From NCBI GenBank assembly GCA_900771365.1, contig CAAGNU010000228.1:1-22743 (forward strand): a DNA stretch of 22,743 bases. The letters are read 5' to 3'. The position numbers and the translations under genes were made by a program. This document shows positions 8,518 to 15,972 of the stretch, piece by piece (the first letter of the stretch is position 1; each line of letters begins with the position of its first letter). The DNA comes from Bacteroidales bacterium (lineage in GTDB: Bacteria > Bacteroidota > Bacteroidia > Bacteroidales > P3). The notes under the pieces were generated by a model, which searched no databases, was not told the origin of the DNA, and worked only from the letters and a program-made list of their open reading frames with translations.

Positions 8518-11154
8518 TTACTTTTTTCCAACAATTTTTTTTATCTCGTTCAGTTTGAGAAGCGCTTCTATCGGCGTAAGCGTATCAATATCAATATCTA
8601 ATATTCTGTCTCGAATGTCTAACAAAGTTGGGTCGTCAAGCTGAATAAAACTGAGCTGATAGCCCAAATCTTCTGTTTTTTTGCTCGATTTTTTGTCGTT
8701 TTTTTCATTTTTGGGGTGTATTTCTGTGATTTTTTCGCTCTTATTTTCGAGCAATTCGAGCATACTATTTGCCCGCTTCAACACCTGTGCGGGCATACCC
8801 GCCATGCGTGCCACATGGATACCGAAGCTGTGCTCGCTGCCTCCCATCTCCAACTTACGGAGGAAAATGACCTTGTTGCCTACCTCGCGTACCGAGATAT
8901 GGTAGTTCTGGATGCGCTCATACTGGTCGGCCATCTCTATCAGCTCATGATAATGGGTGGCGAACATCACCTTGGGGCGTGCCTTCTTGTGCTCATGGAG
9001 GTATTCGGTGATAGCCCAGGCTATCGAGATGCCGTCGTAGGTCGAAGTGCCGCGGCCGATTTCATCGAGCAGCACGAGGCTGCGGTCTGAGATATTGTTC
9101 AGGATGCTCGCCGTCTCGTTCATCTCCACCATGAAGGTCGACTCGCCCGAGGAGATGTTGTCCAACGCTCCCACGCGCGTGAATACCTTATCCACGATGC
9201 CAATCTTGGCCTCTCGTGCGGGACAATAGCAGCCCATCTGTGCCATGAGGACTATCAAGGCCGTCTGTCGCAGCAGGGCTGACTTACCCGACATATTAGG
9301 GCCTGTGATGATGATTATCTGCTGCGTGTCGTGGTCTAAATATACATTATTACTTATATATTGCTCCCCGAGGGGCAGCTGGGTCTCGATAACGGGGTGT
9401 CGTCCGTCTTTAATATCGATAGTCGTGTCGTCCGAAAGCTCGGGTCTGCAATAGTCGTGTGCCAAGGCCACCTCGGCAAAACATTGCAGGCAGTCCAGCC
9501 TTGCCACCAATTGGGCATCGTACTGTATCGGCTCAAGAAACTCCATCAAGGCCGAGAGCAGCTGTTCATACAGCTGTGCCTCAAGTTCCAAGATGCGTTC
9601 TTCAGCGCCCAGAATGCGATCTTCATACCGTTTCAGTTCCTCGGTGATATAGCGCTCTGCGTTGGTGAGTGTCTGCTTGCGCACCCAGCCTTCTGGCACC
9701 TTGTCCTTGTGGGTGTTGGTCACTTCGAGGTAGTAGCCAAAGATGTTGTTGAAGCCCACCTTCAGCGAGGGAATGCCTGTAGTCTCGCTCTCCCTTCGCT
9801 GTATCTCCATGAGGAAGTCCTTGCCCGAGCCTGCCATAGAGCGCAGCTCGTCGAGTTCTGTGTTCACCCCCGGAGCTATCACGCCGCCCTTGTCGAGCTT
9901 CACGGGCGGGTCTTCCTGTATCTCGCGTTCGATACGGTCGTGTATAGTGGTGCAGGCGTTAATCTGCTCCGCCATGCGGCGGAAAGCCTCGTCGTCCACC
10001 GAGGCGCAGATCGCCTTGATTTGTGCCACGGCGCTGAGCGACCGTTTGAGTTGTATCAGCTCTCGCGGATTGATGCGGCCCACAGAGACCTTCGAGATAA
10101 GGCGTTCCAAGTCGCCTATCGCGCGAATCTGCGGCAGCAGCCTCGTGGAGAGGTCTCGGTCGCGCACGATGAGGTCGACCACATGCAGACGTTCCTCAAT
10201 AGCAACCCGTTCTTTGAGGGGCATAACCATCCAGCGTTTCAGCAGGCGCGACCCCATGGGTGTGGAGGTCTGGTCCAGCACGTCAATCAGGGTTCGAGCG
10301 TTCTCGTTAGGCGAATAGACCAGCTCAAGGTTGCGCACGGTGAACTTGTCGAGCCACACATAACGGTCTTCCTCTATGCGGTTGATGTTGCAGATATGCT
10401 GCGTGCGGTCGTGCTGCGTAGCCTGGAGGTAGTAGAGCGATGCGCCCGCGGCTATGATGCCCTCGGTGAGGTCTTCCACGCCGAAGCCTTTCAGCGATGT
10501 GGTGTCGAACTGTTTCAGCAGCAGTTCGTTGGCAAAGTCTGTAGTGAAGACCCAGTCGTCAAAGGTGTTGGTGTAGTACTTCTCCGTGAAATGGTCTAAG
10601 AACCAATGCAGCTTCTTGCGTTGCAGCACCACCTCCGAGGGGTGGAAGTTCTGCATCAGCTTGTCGATATAGGCCAGGTCGCCCTGCGCCACGTAGAACT
10701 CGCCCGTCGAGACGTCGAGGAACGAGATGCCGTGGACCTTGTCGCCCAGATGCAGGCCGCAGAGGAAGTTGTTCTCCTTCACCTCCAGCACCATGTCGTT
10801 ATACGACACGCCCGGCGTGACCAGCTCTGTGATGCCGCGTTTCACGAGGCCTTTCACCGTCTTGGGGTCTTCCAGCTGCTCGCAGATGGCCACTCTCAGC
10901 CCTGCCCGTACCAAGCGGGGAAGGTACTGGTCTATAGCGTGATGTGGTATGCCGGCAAGGTCGGTATAGCTGCCGCCTCCGCTTGCCTTGCGGGTAAGGG
11001 TGATGCCGAGGATGTTCGAAGCCTTGCGGGCATCCTCGCCGAAGGTCTCATAAAAGTCGCCTACGCGGAACAGCAGCATCGCGTCGGGAAACTTGCGCTT
11101 CATCTCGGCGTGCTGCCGCATCAGGGGGGAGTCGTTTTCTACGTTCTTGGCCAT
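8518..11154 (-). CDS. mutS: DNA mismatch repair ATPase MutS
   Basis: I start the protein at ATG 11154 (MAKNVENDSPLMRQH), giving 878 residues. The longer frame upstream to 11328 is Cys-rich and unlike the family. The mismatch-reading Phe-x-Glu is in GDFYETFG (Phe34, Glu36). The core and clamp domains follow, and the ATPase domain starts near residue 600. It has Walker A GPNMSGKSALLRQT, then the TFMVEMNETASILNN segment, Walker B SLVLLDEIGRGTSTYDG and the ATHYHEL switch. The C-terminal helix-turn-helix dimer region is present after a Lys/Asn-rich low-complexity linker (KNEKNDKKSSKK). MutS finds mispaired bases and recruits MutL. It is transcribed toward the tRNA cluster; no clear promoter was found in the 184 bases before it. 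Confidence 0.96.
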   Translation of the reverse strand: MAKNVENDSPLMRQHAEMKRKFPDAMLLFRVGDFYETFGEDARKASNILGITLTRKASGGGSYTDLAGIPHHAIDQYLPRLVRAGLRVAICEQLEDPKTVKGLVKRGITELVTPGVSYNDMVLEVKENNFLCGLHLGDKVHGISFLDVSTGEFYVAQGDLAYIDKLMQNFHPSEVVLQRKKLHWFLDHFTEKYYTNTFDDWVFTTDFANELLLKQFDTTSLKGFGVEDLTEGIIAAGASLYYLQATQHDRTQHICNINRIEEDRYVWLDKFTVRNLELVYSPNENARTLIDVLDQTSTPMGSRLLKRWMVMPLKERVAIEERLHVVDLIVRDRDLSTRLLPQIRAIGDLERLISKVSVGRINPRELIQLKRSLSAVAQIKAICASVDDEAFRRMAEQINACTTIHDRIEREIQEDPPVKLDKGGVIAPGVNTELDELRSMAGSGKDFLMEIQRRESETTGIPSLKVGFNNIFGYYLEVTNTHKDKVPEGWVRKQTLTNAERYITEELKRYEDRILGAEERILELEAQLYEQLLSALMEFLEPIQYDAQLVARLDCLQCFAEVALAHDYCRPELSDDTTIDIKDGRHPVIETQLPLGEQYISNNVYLDHDTQQIIIITGPNMSGKSALLRQTALIVLMAQMGCYCPAREAKIGIVDKVFTRVGALDNISSGESTFMVEMNETASILNNISDRSLVLLDEIGRGTSTYDGISIAWAITEYLHEHKKARPKVMFATHYHELIEMADQYERIQNYHISVREVGNKVIFLRKLEMGGSEHSFGIHVARMAGMPAQVLKRANSMLELLENKSEKITEIHPKNEKNDKKSSKKTEDLGYQLSFIQLDDPTLLDIRDRILDIDIDTLTPIEALLKLNEIKKIVGKK

Positions 11155-11338
11155 ACAGGTGTATTTATGCTTGGAGCAAGCATAACGTCCCTTTTCTCCT
11201 TTTATTGCCTCGTTCCGCAAAAAAATCACAACGATTGCAGCAATCTTATCGCAGCAAAGCCAACCCAGCACAACGCCTGCCCGTTTCAAGCAGAACATCC
11301 CGAAAATGTCCAGATTCTCAGAATGCACTCCGCGCCCA

Positions 11339-11725
11339 TCACGGCTCTACGACGAGTTTCTGCATTGAGGAGCCTTGCGAGGTAGTGAGAATGCGGAAAT
11401 ATGTGCCTGCTGCGAGGCCGCGTAGCGGCACCTCCGACGTGGGTGACTGTGGGCGTCATACGGCGCAGATCCTTGTCCGAGGCGTCACAGAGGGAGAAAC
11501 GGGCATGAGCCACATCGCAGACGCTGCTGGGTGCCGCCTCTACATGTCCGCGTGCCAGATTGGGTGTAAGGGCGAAGGCGTCCGCCTCAACCGATGTGAT
11601 GCACAGCGGATTGCTCCAGCCAGAATAGCTGTTGACGAGTCTTACCCCTGCTGGATTTCCATAAAATAATTGGCTGCCGACACAGCAACCTAATGGTGCT
11701 TCTACTTGGAACGCATGATGGGAAA
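11339..11725 (-). pseudogene. orphan T9SS sorting domain with a +1 frameshift
   Basis: On the minus strand one frame reads QLFYGNPAGVRLVNSYSGW, then FALTPNLARGHVEAAPSS, then FSLCDASDKDLRRMTPTVT. The next frame reads TSEVPLRGLAAGTYFRILTT and ends SSMQKLVVEP at stop 11339-11341. Together these are a near-complete T9SS type A sorting domain split near 11440 by one extra base in a CCC run. PNL replaces the usual PNP. There is no signal peptide or start. The neighbouring gene at 11702-12610 ends just upstream in a third frame without a sorting domain, so this may be its lost C-terminus. A sequencing error in the C-run would also explain the split. Confidence 0.75.
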
Positions 11726-12610
11726 GCGGCATATCTTGTTCTGGGCGGGGTCTGGCGAATGGAAGCTGAGGTAGACCCAGCATCCGCGGACTTCCACGCC
11801 TTCGGGCTCCATATCAATGCTGTTCAGGTCAATCGTGCGCAGCTCCCGTCCGCTTGCGAGGTCCAAGATGTGCAGCCAGTAATGCCCCGACTCGTTCCCG
11901 TCTGGGAGATAGGCTCTTCCATTCTTGACCTTGCTGCCTTGCGCCACCTTGACGCAGGTGATGGGGATAGTCTGAAGCACATCCTCTTCGGTGAGATGCA
12001 CCTCTCCCCTATCCAAGGCTGGCAGCCTGAACTTTTTAAGATACATCGTGCCGCCCATCCTGCCCCCGAAGGCATAGAGGAAGCCCTTCCCCGCATCCAG
12101 GCACCAGTCCTGCGCCACAGGGAAGGCGGGGCTGTCGAAATAGATGCGCTGTACGATTTGCGAGCCCGTGAGGGTGAGCCGTGTGACGAGGCAGGCCTTA
12201 TCGCCGTAACATGAGGATATGTAGAGCAGCGGGAAGGGGTCGTGTCTGTCGAGGTAGGTGTGCGAGAAGGAGGCGTTGTTGCAATGTGTGGTGTTGCCCT
12301 CAAGAAAGTAGGCGGCCACGCACCGCTGTTTGCGCAGGTCGAAGATGAGACATTGTCCGCCGTGGCGGAGCGTGACGGCATAGCGTCCGCAAAAAGCCAT
12401 GCCCTGCATACTGCCCTGTATGCTGCCGAGTGGCTGCTCGGCGGTGAGCCAGTCGCCCATACATTCCATCACAGGCCGCTGAGCCGCAGCACAGAGCGGG
12501 GCTGCCAGAGCAACGAGGAGAAGGAAAGTCCTCGCCTCCCTGCAAAGGGCGGAGGCGAGGACTTTATGGATTGCGCCGCAACGGGATGAAGGATTGTGGC
12601 GGGGCATCAT
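11702..12610 (-). CDS. secreted beta-propeller-like protein, unknown function
   Basis: The 302-residue protein starts at ATG 12610, three bases after the upstream barrel gene, so translation is probably coupled. A signal peptide follows an unusually long basic N-region: LLLVALAAPLCAAAQ around residues 30-45. The body alternates short strands with segments such as GMAFCGRYAVTLRHGG, PLLYISSCYGDKACLVTRL and MEPEGVEVRGCWVYLSFHS. This pattern resembles NHL/YncE-like propellers, though I cannot assign a family. It ends ICRFPIMRSK with no sorting domain. A T9SS sorting domain lies in another frame immediately downstream (11339-11725), so the gene may be a truncated form of a longer T9SS cargo. Confidence 0.75.
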   Translation of the reverse strand: MMPRHNPSSRCGAIHKVLASALCREARTFLLLVALAAPLCAAAQRPVMECMGDWLTAEQPLGSIQGSMQGMAFCGRYAVTLRHGGQCLIFDLRKQRCVAAYFLEGNTTHCNNASFSHTYLDRHDPFPLLYISSCYGDKACLVTRLTLTGSQIVQRIYFDSPAFPVAQDWCLDAGKGFLYAFGGRMGGTMYLKKFRLPALDRGEVHLTEEDVLQTIPITCVKVAQGSKVKNGRAYLPDGNESGHYWLHILDLASGRELRTIDLNSIDMEPEGVEVRGCWVYLSFHSPDPAQNKICRFPIMRSK

Positions 12611-12613
12611 GCT

Positions 12614-13522
12614 TTAGAAGGTGAAGCTGAGGCCTACGCGAACCAAGTTGCGATAGCTGTCCGTGAAGGACTGTATGCCTGCAGCATAGTAGCCCAGCGA
12701 GGTAGTCTCGGTAATCTGGGTGGTCTCGGTGCGGCGGGCGAGGAATCGGTCGCGGTCGGCATAGTTATACAGGTCTTCCACGGTAACCTCGGTGAGGGTA
12801 GACTTCCGATAAGCGATAGAGAGGAGGTCGAAGTAGAGGTCGAGGCAGCAATAAGGCGTGAGCTGCCAGCTCATGCCCGGGGTGATGGCTGCGCCGTAGG
12901 AGACGGAGGAGCGGTTGATAGTGTATGAGGTATCGATGGTGTTGTGCATTTCGAAGGCATACCAGTCGAGGTAGTCGTGATGGGAAGGCTTGTTCACCTT
13001 CGTGAAGAAGCCGCTCAGCTCGGCGAAGAAGGCCACATCGCCCACCTGCACGAGCTCGCAGCGGAGATAGGGAGCGATGGTGAAGGAGTTGAAACGCTCA
13101 TTAAATTGACCCATATAGTCATCCACATAGTCGGCATACTGGATAGTGTTTCTGGTGCCGTCACGCTGGATGTAGGTCTCCACAGGCATCAGGACGCTGT
13201 TGGGGTTGTCGGCCTGGTACATCTGCGGGGTCTGTTCGCCGTTGGAGAAATACTCTGTAAAGCTGCCAGAGATACCAAACTGGACGCGGCCCAGCTGGTA
13301 GCCAAACTTGACGCCGAGAGTGGCGCTCGTGTTGTTCACTGGGAGCGTGTTGAGGGTGTCGAAAATAGGCAGGGGGACGCCCGCGGTGTCGTAGGTAGGC
13401 AACAATGTGGTGGTAGCACCCGTGACGGCACGGTAGCCGCCCATCTGCACGCTGACCACGAACTGCGCATTAGCAACAGCCACGGCCGCGAGGAGGCATA
13501 TTGTGAGAAAAAGTTTCTTCAT
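12614..13522 (-). CDS. outer-membrane beta-barrel protein (paralogue 2)
   Basis: The 302 residues open with a signal peptide, MKKLFLTICLLAAVAVANAQ. Alternating hydrophobic strands follow and end in VRVGLSFTF, the C-terminal aromatic signal read by the BAM complex. Segments shared with the next gene upstream (13536-14372) include GYQLGRVQFGISGSF, QVGDVAFFAELSGFF and TPGMSWQLTPYCCLDLYFD, showing that the two arose by duplication. No enzymatic motif is visible, so a small porin-like or structural barrel is the best description. It is the second gene of a three-gene operon, 13 bases after paralogue 1. Longer extracellular loops account for its extra length. Confidence 0.88.
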   Translation of the reverse strand: MKKLFLTICLLAAVAVANAQFVVSVQMGGYRAVTGATTTLLPTYDTAGVPLPIFDTLNTLPVNNTSATLGVKFGYQLGRVQFGISGSFTEYFSNGEQTPQMYQADNPNSVLMPVETYIQRDGTRNTIQYADYVDDYMGQFNERFNSFTIAPYLRCELVQVGDVAFFAELSGFFTKVNKPSHHDYLDWYAFEMHNTIDTSYTINRSSVSYGAAITPGMSWQLTPYCCLDLYFDLLSIAYRKSTLTEVTVEDLYNYADRDRFLARRTETTQITETTSLGYYAAGIQSFTDSYRNLVRVGLSFTF

Positions 13523-13535
13523 AGCCGTTCAAGAT

Positions 13536-14372
13536 TTAGAAAGTGAAGTTGAAACCTACACGCACCCAGTTGTTCTGGCCCACTTCGGTGAGGAGGGGAG
13601 TGCCGGTAAGAGCGCCGCCAAAGCCGGACTCCTCAGTAGTTCTCTCGGTCTGAGCGGTAACCACATCAATTCCCGTGCCGTTGAAGGTGACGGTGTAGAC
13701 GGGGTCGATACGCTGAGTGTTGGTCTTGGAGTAGGCCAGCGAGAGGAAGTCGAGGTAGAGGTCGACACCGCAATGGTCAGAGAGCTGCCAGCTGAGACCC
13801 GGGGTGACGCGGACAGCGATCGTGGTGCTGTTGAGGGGGTGGGGCGAGCTGATAACGGTGTCCATCTTGGGGAGCGCCACCCTGGTGAACTCATAGCTGA
13901 GCTCGGCATTCACCATGGGGTCGTTCTGCTTGATATAGGAGCCGCTGAGCTCGGCAAAGATGGCCACGTCGCCAGTCTGGAGGATGTCATAGCGGAAATA
14001 GGGCGAGACAGCGTAGGACGAACTCTTCGTGGTGACCGTGCCTGTAACGTTGATGCCATACGCCGGAGCGGGAATAGGCACCAGATTGGGATCCAAGACT
14101 GCGGTAACATTTGTGAAGGTGCTGTAGCTGCCCGCTATGCCGAACTGGCAACGTCCAAGCTTATAGCCGACCTTGAGTCCGCCAGTAAAAGAGGAGTTGA
14201 TGTCCATGGGTGCGTCAATTTCGGATGTCGAATCGGCCACAATAGAGATTACTTGTTTGGTGTGGATGTTTCCAGAGGTCTTTGTACCGCCGACGTTAGC
14301 ACTAATAACGAGCTGTGCGTTGGCTGCAATAGCCAGAACGGCGAAAGCTAAGGTAAGGACAAACTTTTTCAT
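13536..14372 (-). CDS. outer-membrane beta-barrel protein (paralogue 1)
   Basis: The 278 residues begin MKKFVLTLAFAVLAIAANAQ, a standard signal peptide, and end VRVGFNFTF, the barrel-assembly signal. Internal segments GYKLGRCQFGIAGSY, QTGDVAIFAELSGSY and TPGLSWQLSDHCGVDLYLD align with paralogue 2 downstream. The most variable parts fall between these strands, as expected for surface loops. It is the first gene of the operon. Its promoter (-7 element at 14449-14456) overlaps a 9-bp inverted repeat, which suggests specific regulation. The function is unknown. Confidence 0.88.
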   Translation of the reverse strand: MKKFVLTLAFAVLAIAANAQLVISANVGGTKTSGNIHTKQVISIVADSTSEIDAPMDINSSFTGGLKVGYKLGRCQFGIAGSYSTFTNVTAVLDPNLVPIPAPAYGINVTGTVTTKSSSYAVSPYFRYDILQTGDVAIFAELSGSYIKQNDPMVNAELSYEFTRVALPKMDTVISSPHPLNSTTIAVRVTPGLSWQLSDHCGVDLYLDFLSLAYSKTNTQRIDPVYTVTFNGTGIDVVTAQTERTTEESGFGGALTGTPLLTEVGQNNWVRVGFNFTF

Positions 14373-14407
14373 TTATAATTTATTATTAATTTATACACAT
14401 TGGATTA

Positions 14408-14456
14408 TGCACGTCCGCCCCATGCTTTGGGAGCATAGTTTGGACGTGCAAAATTA
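14408..14456 (-). promoter_or_regulatory. promoter with overlapping nested inverted repeat
   Basis: On the minus strand TAATTTTG (14456-14449) is the -7 element, preceded by an A-run. TGCACGTCC (14408-14416) and GGACGTGCA (14442-14450) form a perfect 9-bp inverted repeat that overlaps the -7 element by two bases. Inside it ATGCT (14422-14426) and AGCAT (14432-14436) form a second pair. The location fits an operator or a 5'-end hairpin for the barrel operon. Confidence 0.65.
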
Positions 14457-14540
14457 CAACTTTTTTTTGAATCAGCGAATTTTTTTTTCAATCTGTGCCG
14501 ATTTTCCTTTTCTTAGCGCCGCTTATCGCCAATCAAAATC

Positions 14541-14556
14541 GAGGTCCTTCGACCTC
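14541..14556 (-). terminator. probable terminator of btuG
   Basis: GAGGTC, a CTTC loop and GACCTC form a perfect 6-bp hairpin about 20 bases after the btuG stop codon. On the minus strand it is followed by a short T-rich run (GATTTTGATT). A second small hairpin (CCGAGGCCTTCGG) lies next to it at 14556-14568. Confidence 0.65.
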
Positions 14557-14576
14557 CGAGGCCTTCGGCAATCTGC

Positions 14577-15635
14577 TCAGAACACCACCTTCGAAGCATA
14601 GACGCCCACCTCGTGCGAGACGGCGCTCACGCCATCGTGCGAGATGTAGAGGTCGGAGTTGACGCCGTAGGGGCTGTTGGTGATGTAGAGCGCTCCCGTC
14701 TCGGGATGGACAGCGATGCCGTAGGCGTTGTTGAGGCGGCTGCCGTAGTCGGCAAGGATGGGCTCGACCGTGCCCGTGGCGGCCTCTACGCGATAGAAAT
14801 GGGCCTCGGGGCTCCAGTTGGCGTCATAGCTGGTGCTGTAGAGGTAGATGCTGCCCCCGCTGATGTCGAAATTGGTAGCGGCCACGGGGAGTGCCGAGAG
14901 CGTATGCGCGTCCACGTTCACCAGCAGGGTCTGGGGCTCAGCGGCAGCGTAGTCGCCCGCGCAGGCCACCACGACGGTGTGGGCGTCGAGTCGTTTCACC
15001 CTGTTGGGGTTCACCCCCACCACGATTTTCTCCACCTCGGCGAAAGAATAGATGTCCACAACCGACAGCGTGCTGTCGTACACCGAGTTGCCGTTATCGT
15101 CATACTGCCAGCTATTGCAGACATAGAGCCTGCCACCCACCTCGCAGATGCCTTCGGGCTGCATACCGCTGAGGGGGCACGAGGCCTCGATGGTGAGCGT
15201 GGCGGTATCGATGCGCACCACGCTGCAGTCGTAGCAGGTAACGTAGACCTTGCCTTCGTGCGCGACCATGTAGCGCGGGCCTCGCTGCCCCATGTCTATC
15301 TGTCTGACGCTCTTCCCCGTGGCCGCGTCAATCACCTCGACGGTGTTCGACATATAGACCGAGACGTAGAGCCTCGACCCGTAATGTATCATATCCTGGG
15401 CCACGTCGCCGAGGCCGCGGCCATTGTTGCGGCTGAACCAGTCGTTCACGATTCCGTTGCTGTCCAGCACGCTGACCTCCGCGTTGTTGCCGCCCCACAC
15501 GCCCTCGTTGAGGATATAGGCCAGATGGCTGCCTGAGGACTCCACGGGCTTAGGGTCTTCGGGCTTGCAGCCCCAGATGCAGCAAAGCATGACGAATACT
15601 GTGAAAAATGATAATGCTGTTGTGTGTTTCTTCAT
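14577..15635 (-). CDS. btuG: BtuG-like surface vitamin B12-binding lipoprotein
   Basis: The 352 residues begin with a lipoprotein signal ending at Cys23 (CIWGC). KPED after the cysteine is the kind of charged tail linked to surface display in Bacteroidota. The body is a YncE-like (DUF5074-type) seven-bladed propeller: AYILNEGVWGGNNAEVSVLD, then VEVIDAATGKSVRQIDMG, SVVDIYSFAEVEKIVVG and NAYGIAVHPETGALYIT. In Bacteroides, BtuG binds cobalamin very tightly at the cell surface and sits as a lid on the BtuB receptor. The assignment rests on fold, lipoprotein signal and position directly downstream of a riboswitch-controlled btuB. A generic YncE-like lipoprotein remains possible. It lies 336 bases after btuB, an unusually long gap for an operon pair. 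Confidence 0.8.
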   Translation of the reverse strand: MKKHTTALSFFTVFVMLCCIWGCKPEDPKPVESSGSHLAYILNEGVWGGNNAEVSVLDSNGIVNDWFSRNNGRGLGDVAQDMIHYGSRLYVSVYMSNTVEVIDAATGKSVRQIDMGQRGPRYMVAHEGKVYVTCYDCSVVRIDTATLTIEASCPLSGMQPEGICEVGGRLYVCNSWQYDDNGNSVYDSTLSVVDIYSFAEVEKIVVGVNPNRVKRLDAHTVVVACAGDYAAAEPQTLLVNVDAHTLSALPVAATNFDISGGSIYLYSTSYDANWSPEAHFYRVEAATGTVEPILADYGSRLNNAYGIAVHPETGALYITNSPYGVNSDLYISHDGVSAVSHEVGVYASKVVF

Positions 15636-15743
15636 GATAATGTGATATTTTTGTGATTAATAATTTTCTGATTTGAAGGGTTAGCGAGATGCCCCATAAC
15701 GGATTTTCGCGTAGCGGACCCTCCCATTGAGTCTCTGCGAAGA

Positions 15744-15900
15744 TTAAACGTTAAACGGACTCCCTGCTCTTGAACTGTGAACTGTGAGCCGTGACCTGTG
15801 AACTGTGAGCTGTGAGCTGTGAACTGTGAATTGTGAACTGTGAACCGTGAATTGTGAACTGTGACCAGATAGACGACGGCTCCCGCCCTGCTCCCCTTTC
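15744..15900. repeat. heptanucleotide array and GC-rich tag in the btuB-btuG spacer
   Basis: Thirteen consecutive 7-bp units run from 15772 to 15862. Seven read GAACTGT or differ from it at one position only; variants are GAGCTGT, GAATTGT, GAACCGT, GAGCCGT and GACCTGT, mostly transitions. Two copies of another heptamer, TTAAACG, lie at 15744-15757. The tag GACGGCTCCCGCCC follows at 15875-15888, then a CTCCC/GGGAG hairpin. The whole 336-base spacer (15636-15971) holds no credible gene. Confidence 0.85.
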
Positions 15901-15951
15901 GGGAGGGTAAAGGGTCGGGGGTATGTTTCGAACAATAATTCCTTACCCAGC

Positions 15952-15972
15952 TCTCCATTCTCAATTCTCCAT
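15952..15972. repeat. heptanucleotide array ending in the btuB stop codon
   Basis: Three 7-bp units (TCTCCAT, TCTCAAT, TCTCCAT) end on the first base of the complement of the btuB stop codon (15972-15974), so the array starts immediately after btuB on the coding strand. Confidence 0.6.

Noticed and set aside
9361..10599. A 412-codon open frame opposite mutS
   Set aside because: It is entirely antisense to conserved MutS sequence and has no recognisable motif.
11155..11328. 58-codon N-terminal extension of MutS
   Set aside because: The added residues are hydrophobic and Cys-rich, unlike MutS, and the family start motif fits ATG 11154.
13503..14351. A 282-codon open frame opposite barrel paralogue 1
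   Set aside because: It mirrors the barrel gene with Val/Gly-rich antisense codons; the minus strand has a signal peptide and a barrel-ending signal.
15772..15862. Possible CRISPR array
   Set aside because: Units are 7 bp and directly adjacent, with no spacers, and no cas genes are present.
15632..15964. Minus-strand frame encoding repeated VHNSQFT-like units
   Set aside because: The repeat protein is simply the heptamer array read in frame (21 bases give 7 residues). There is no signal or start context.
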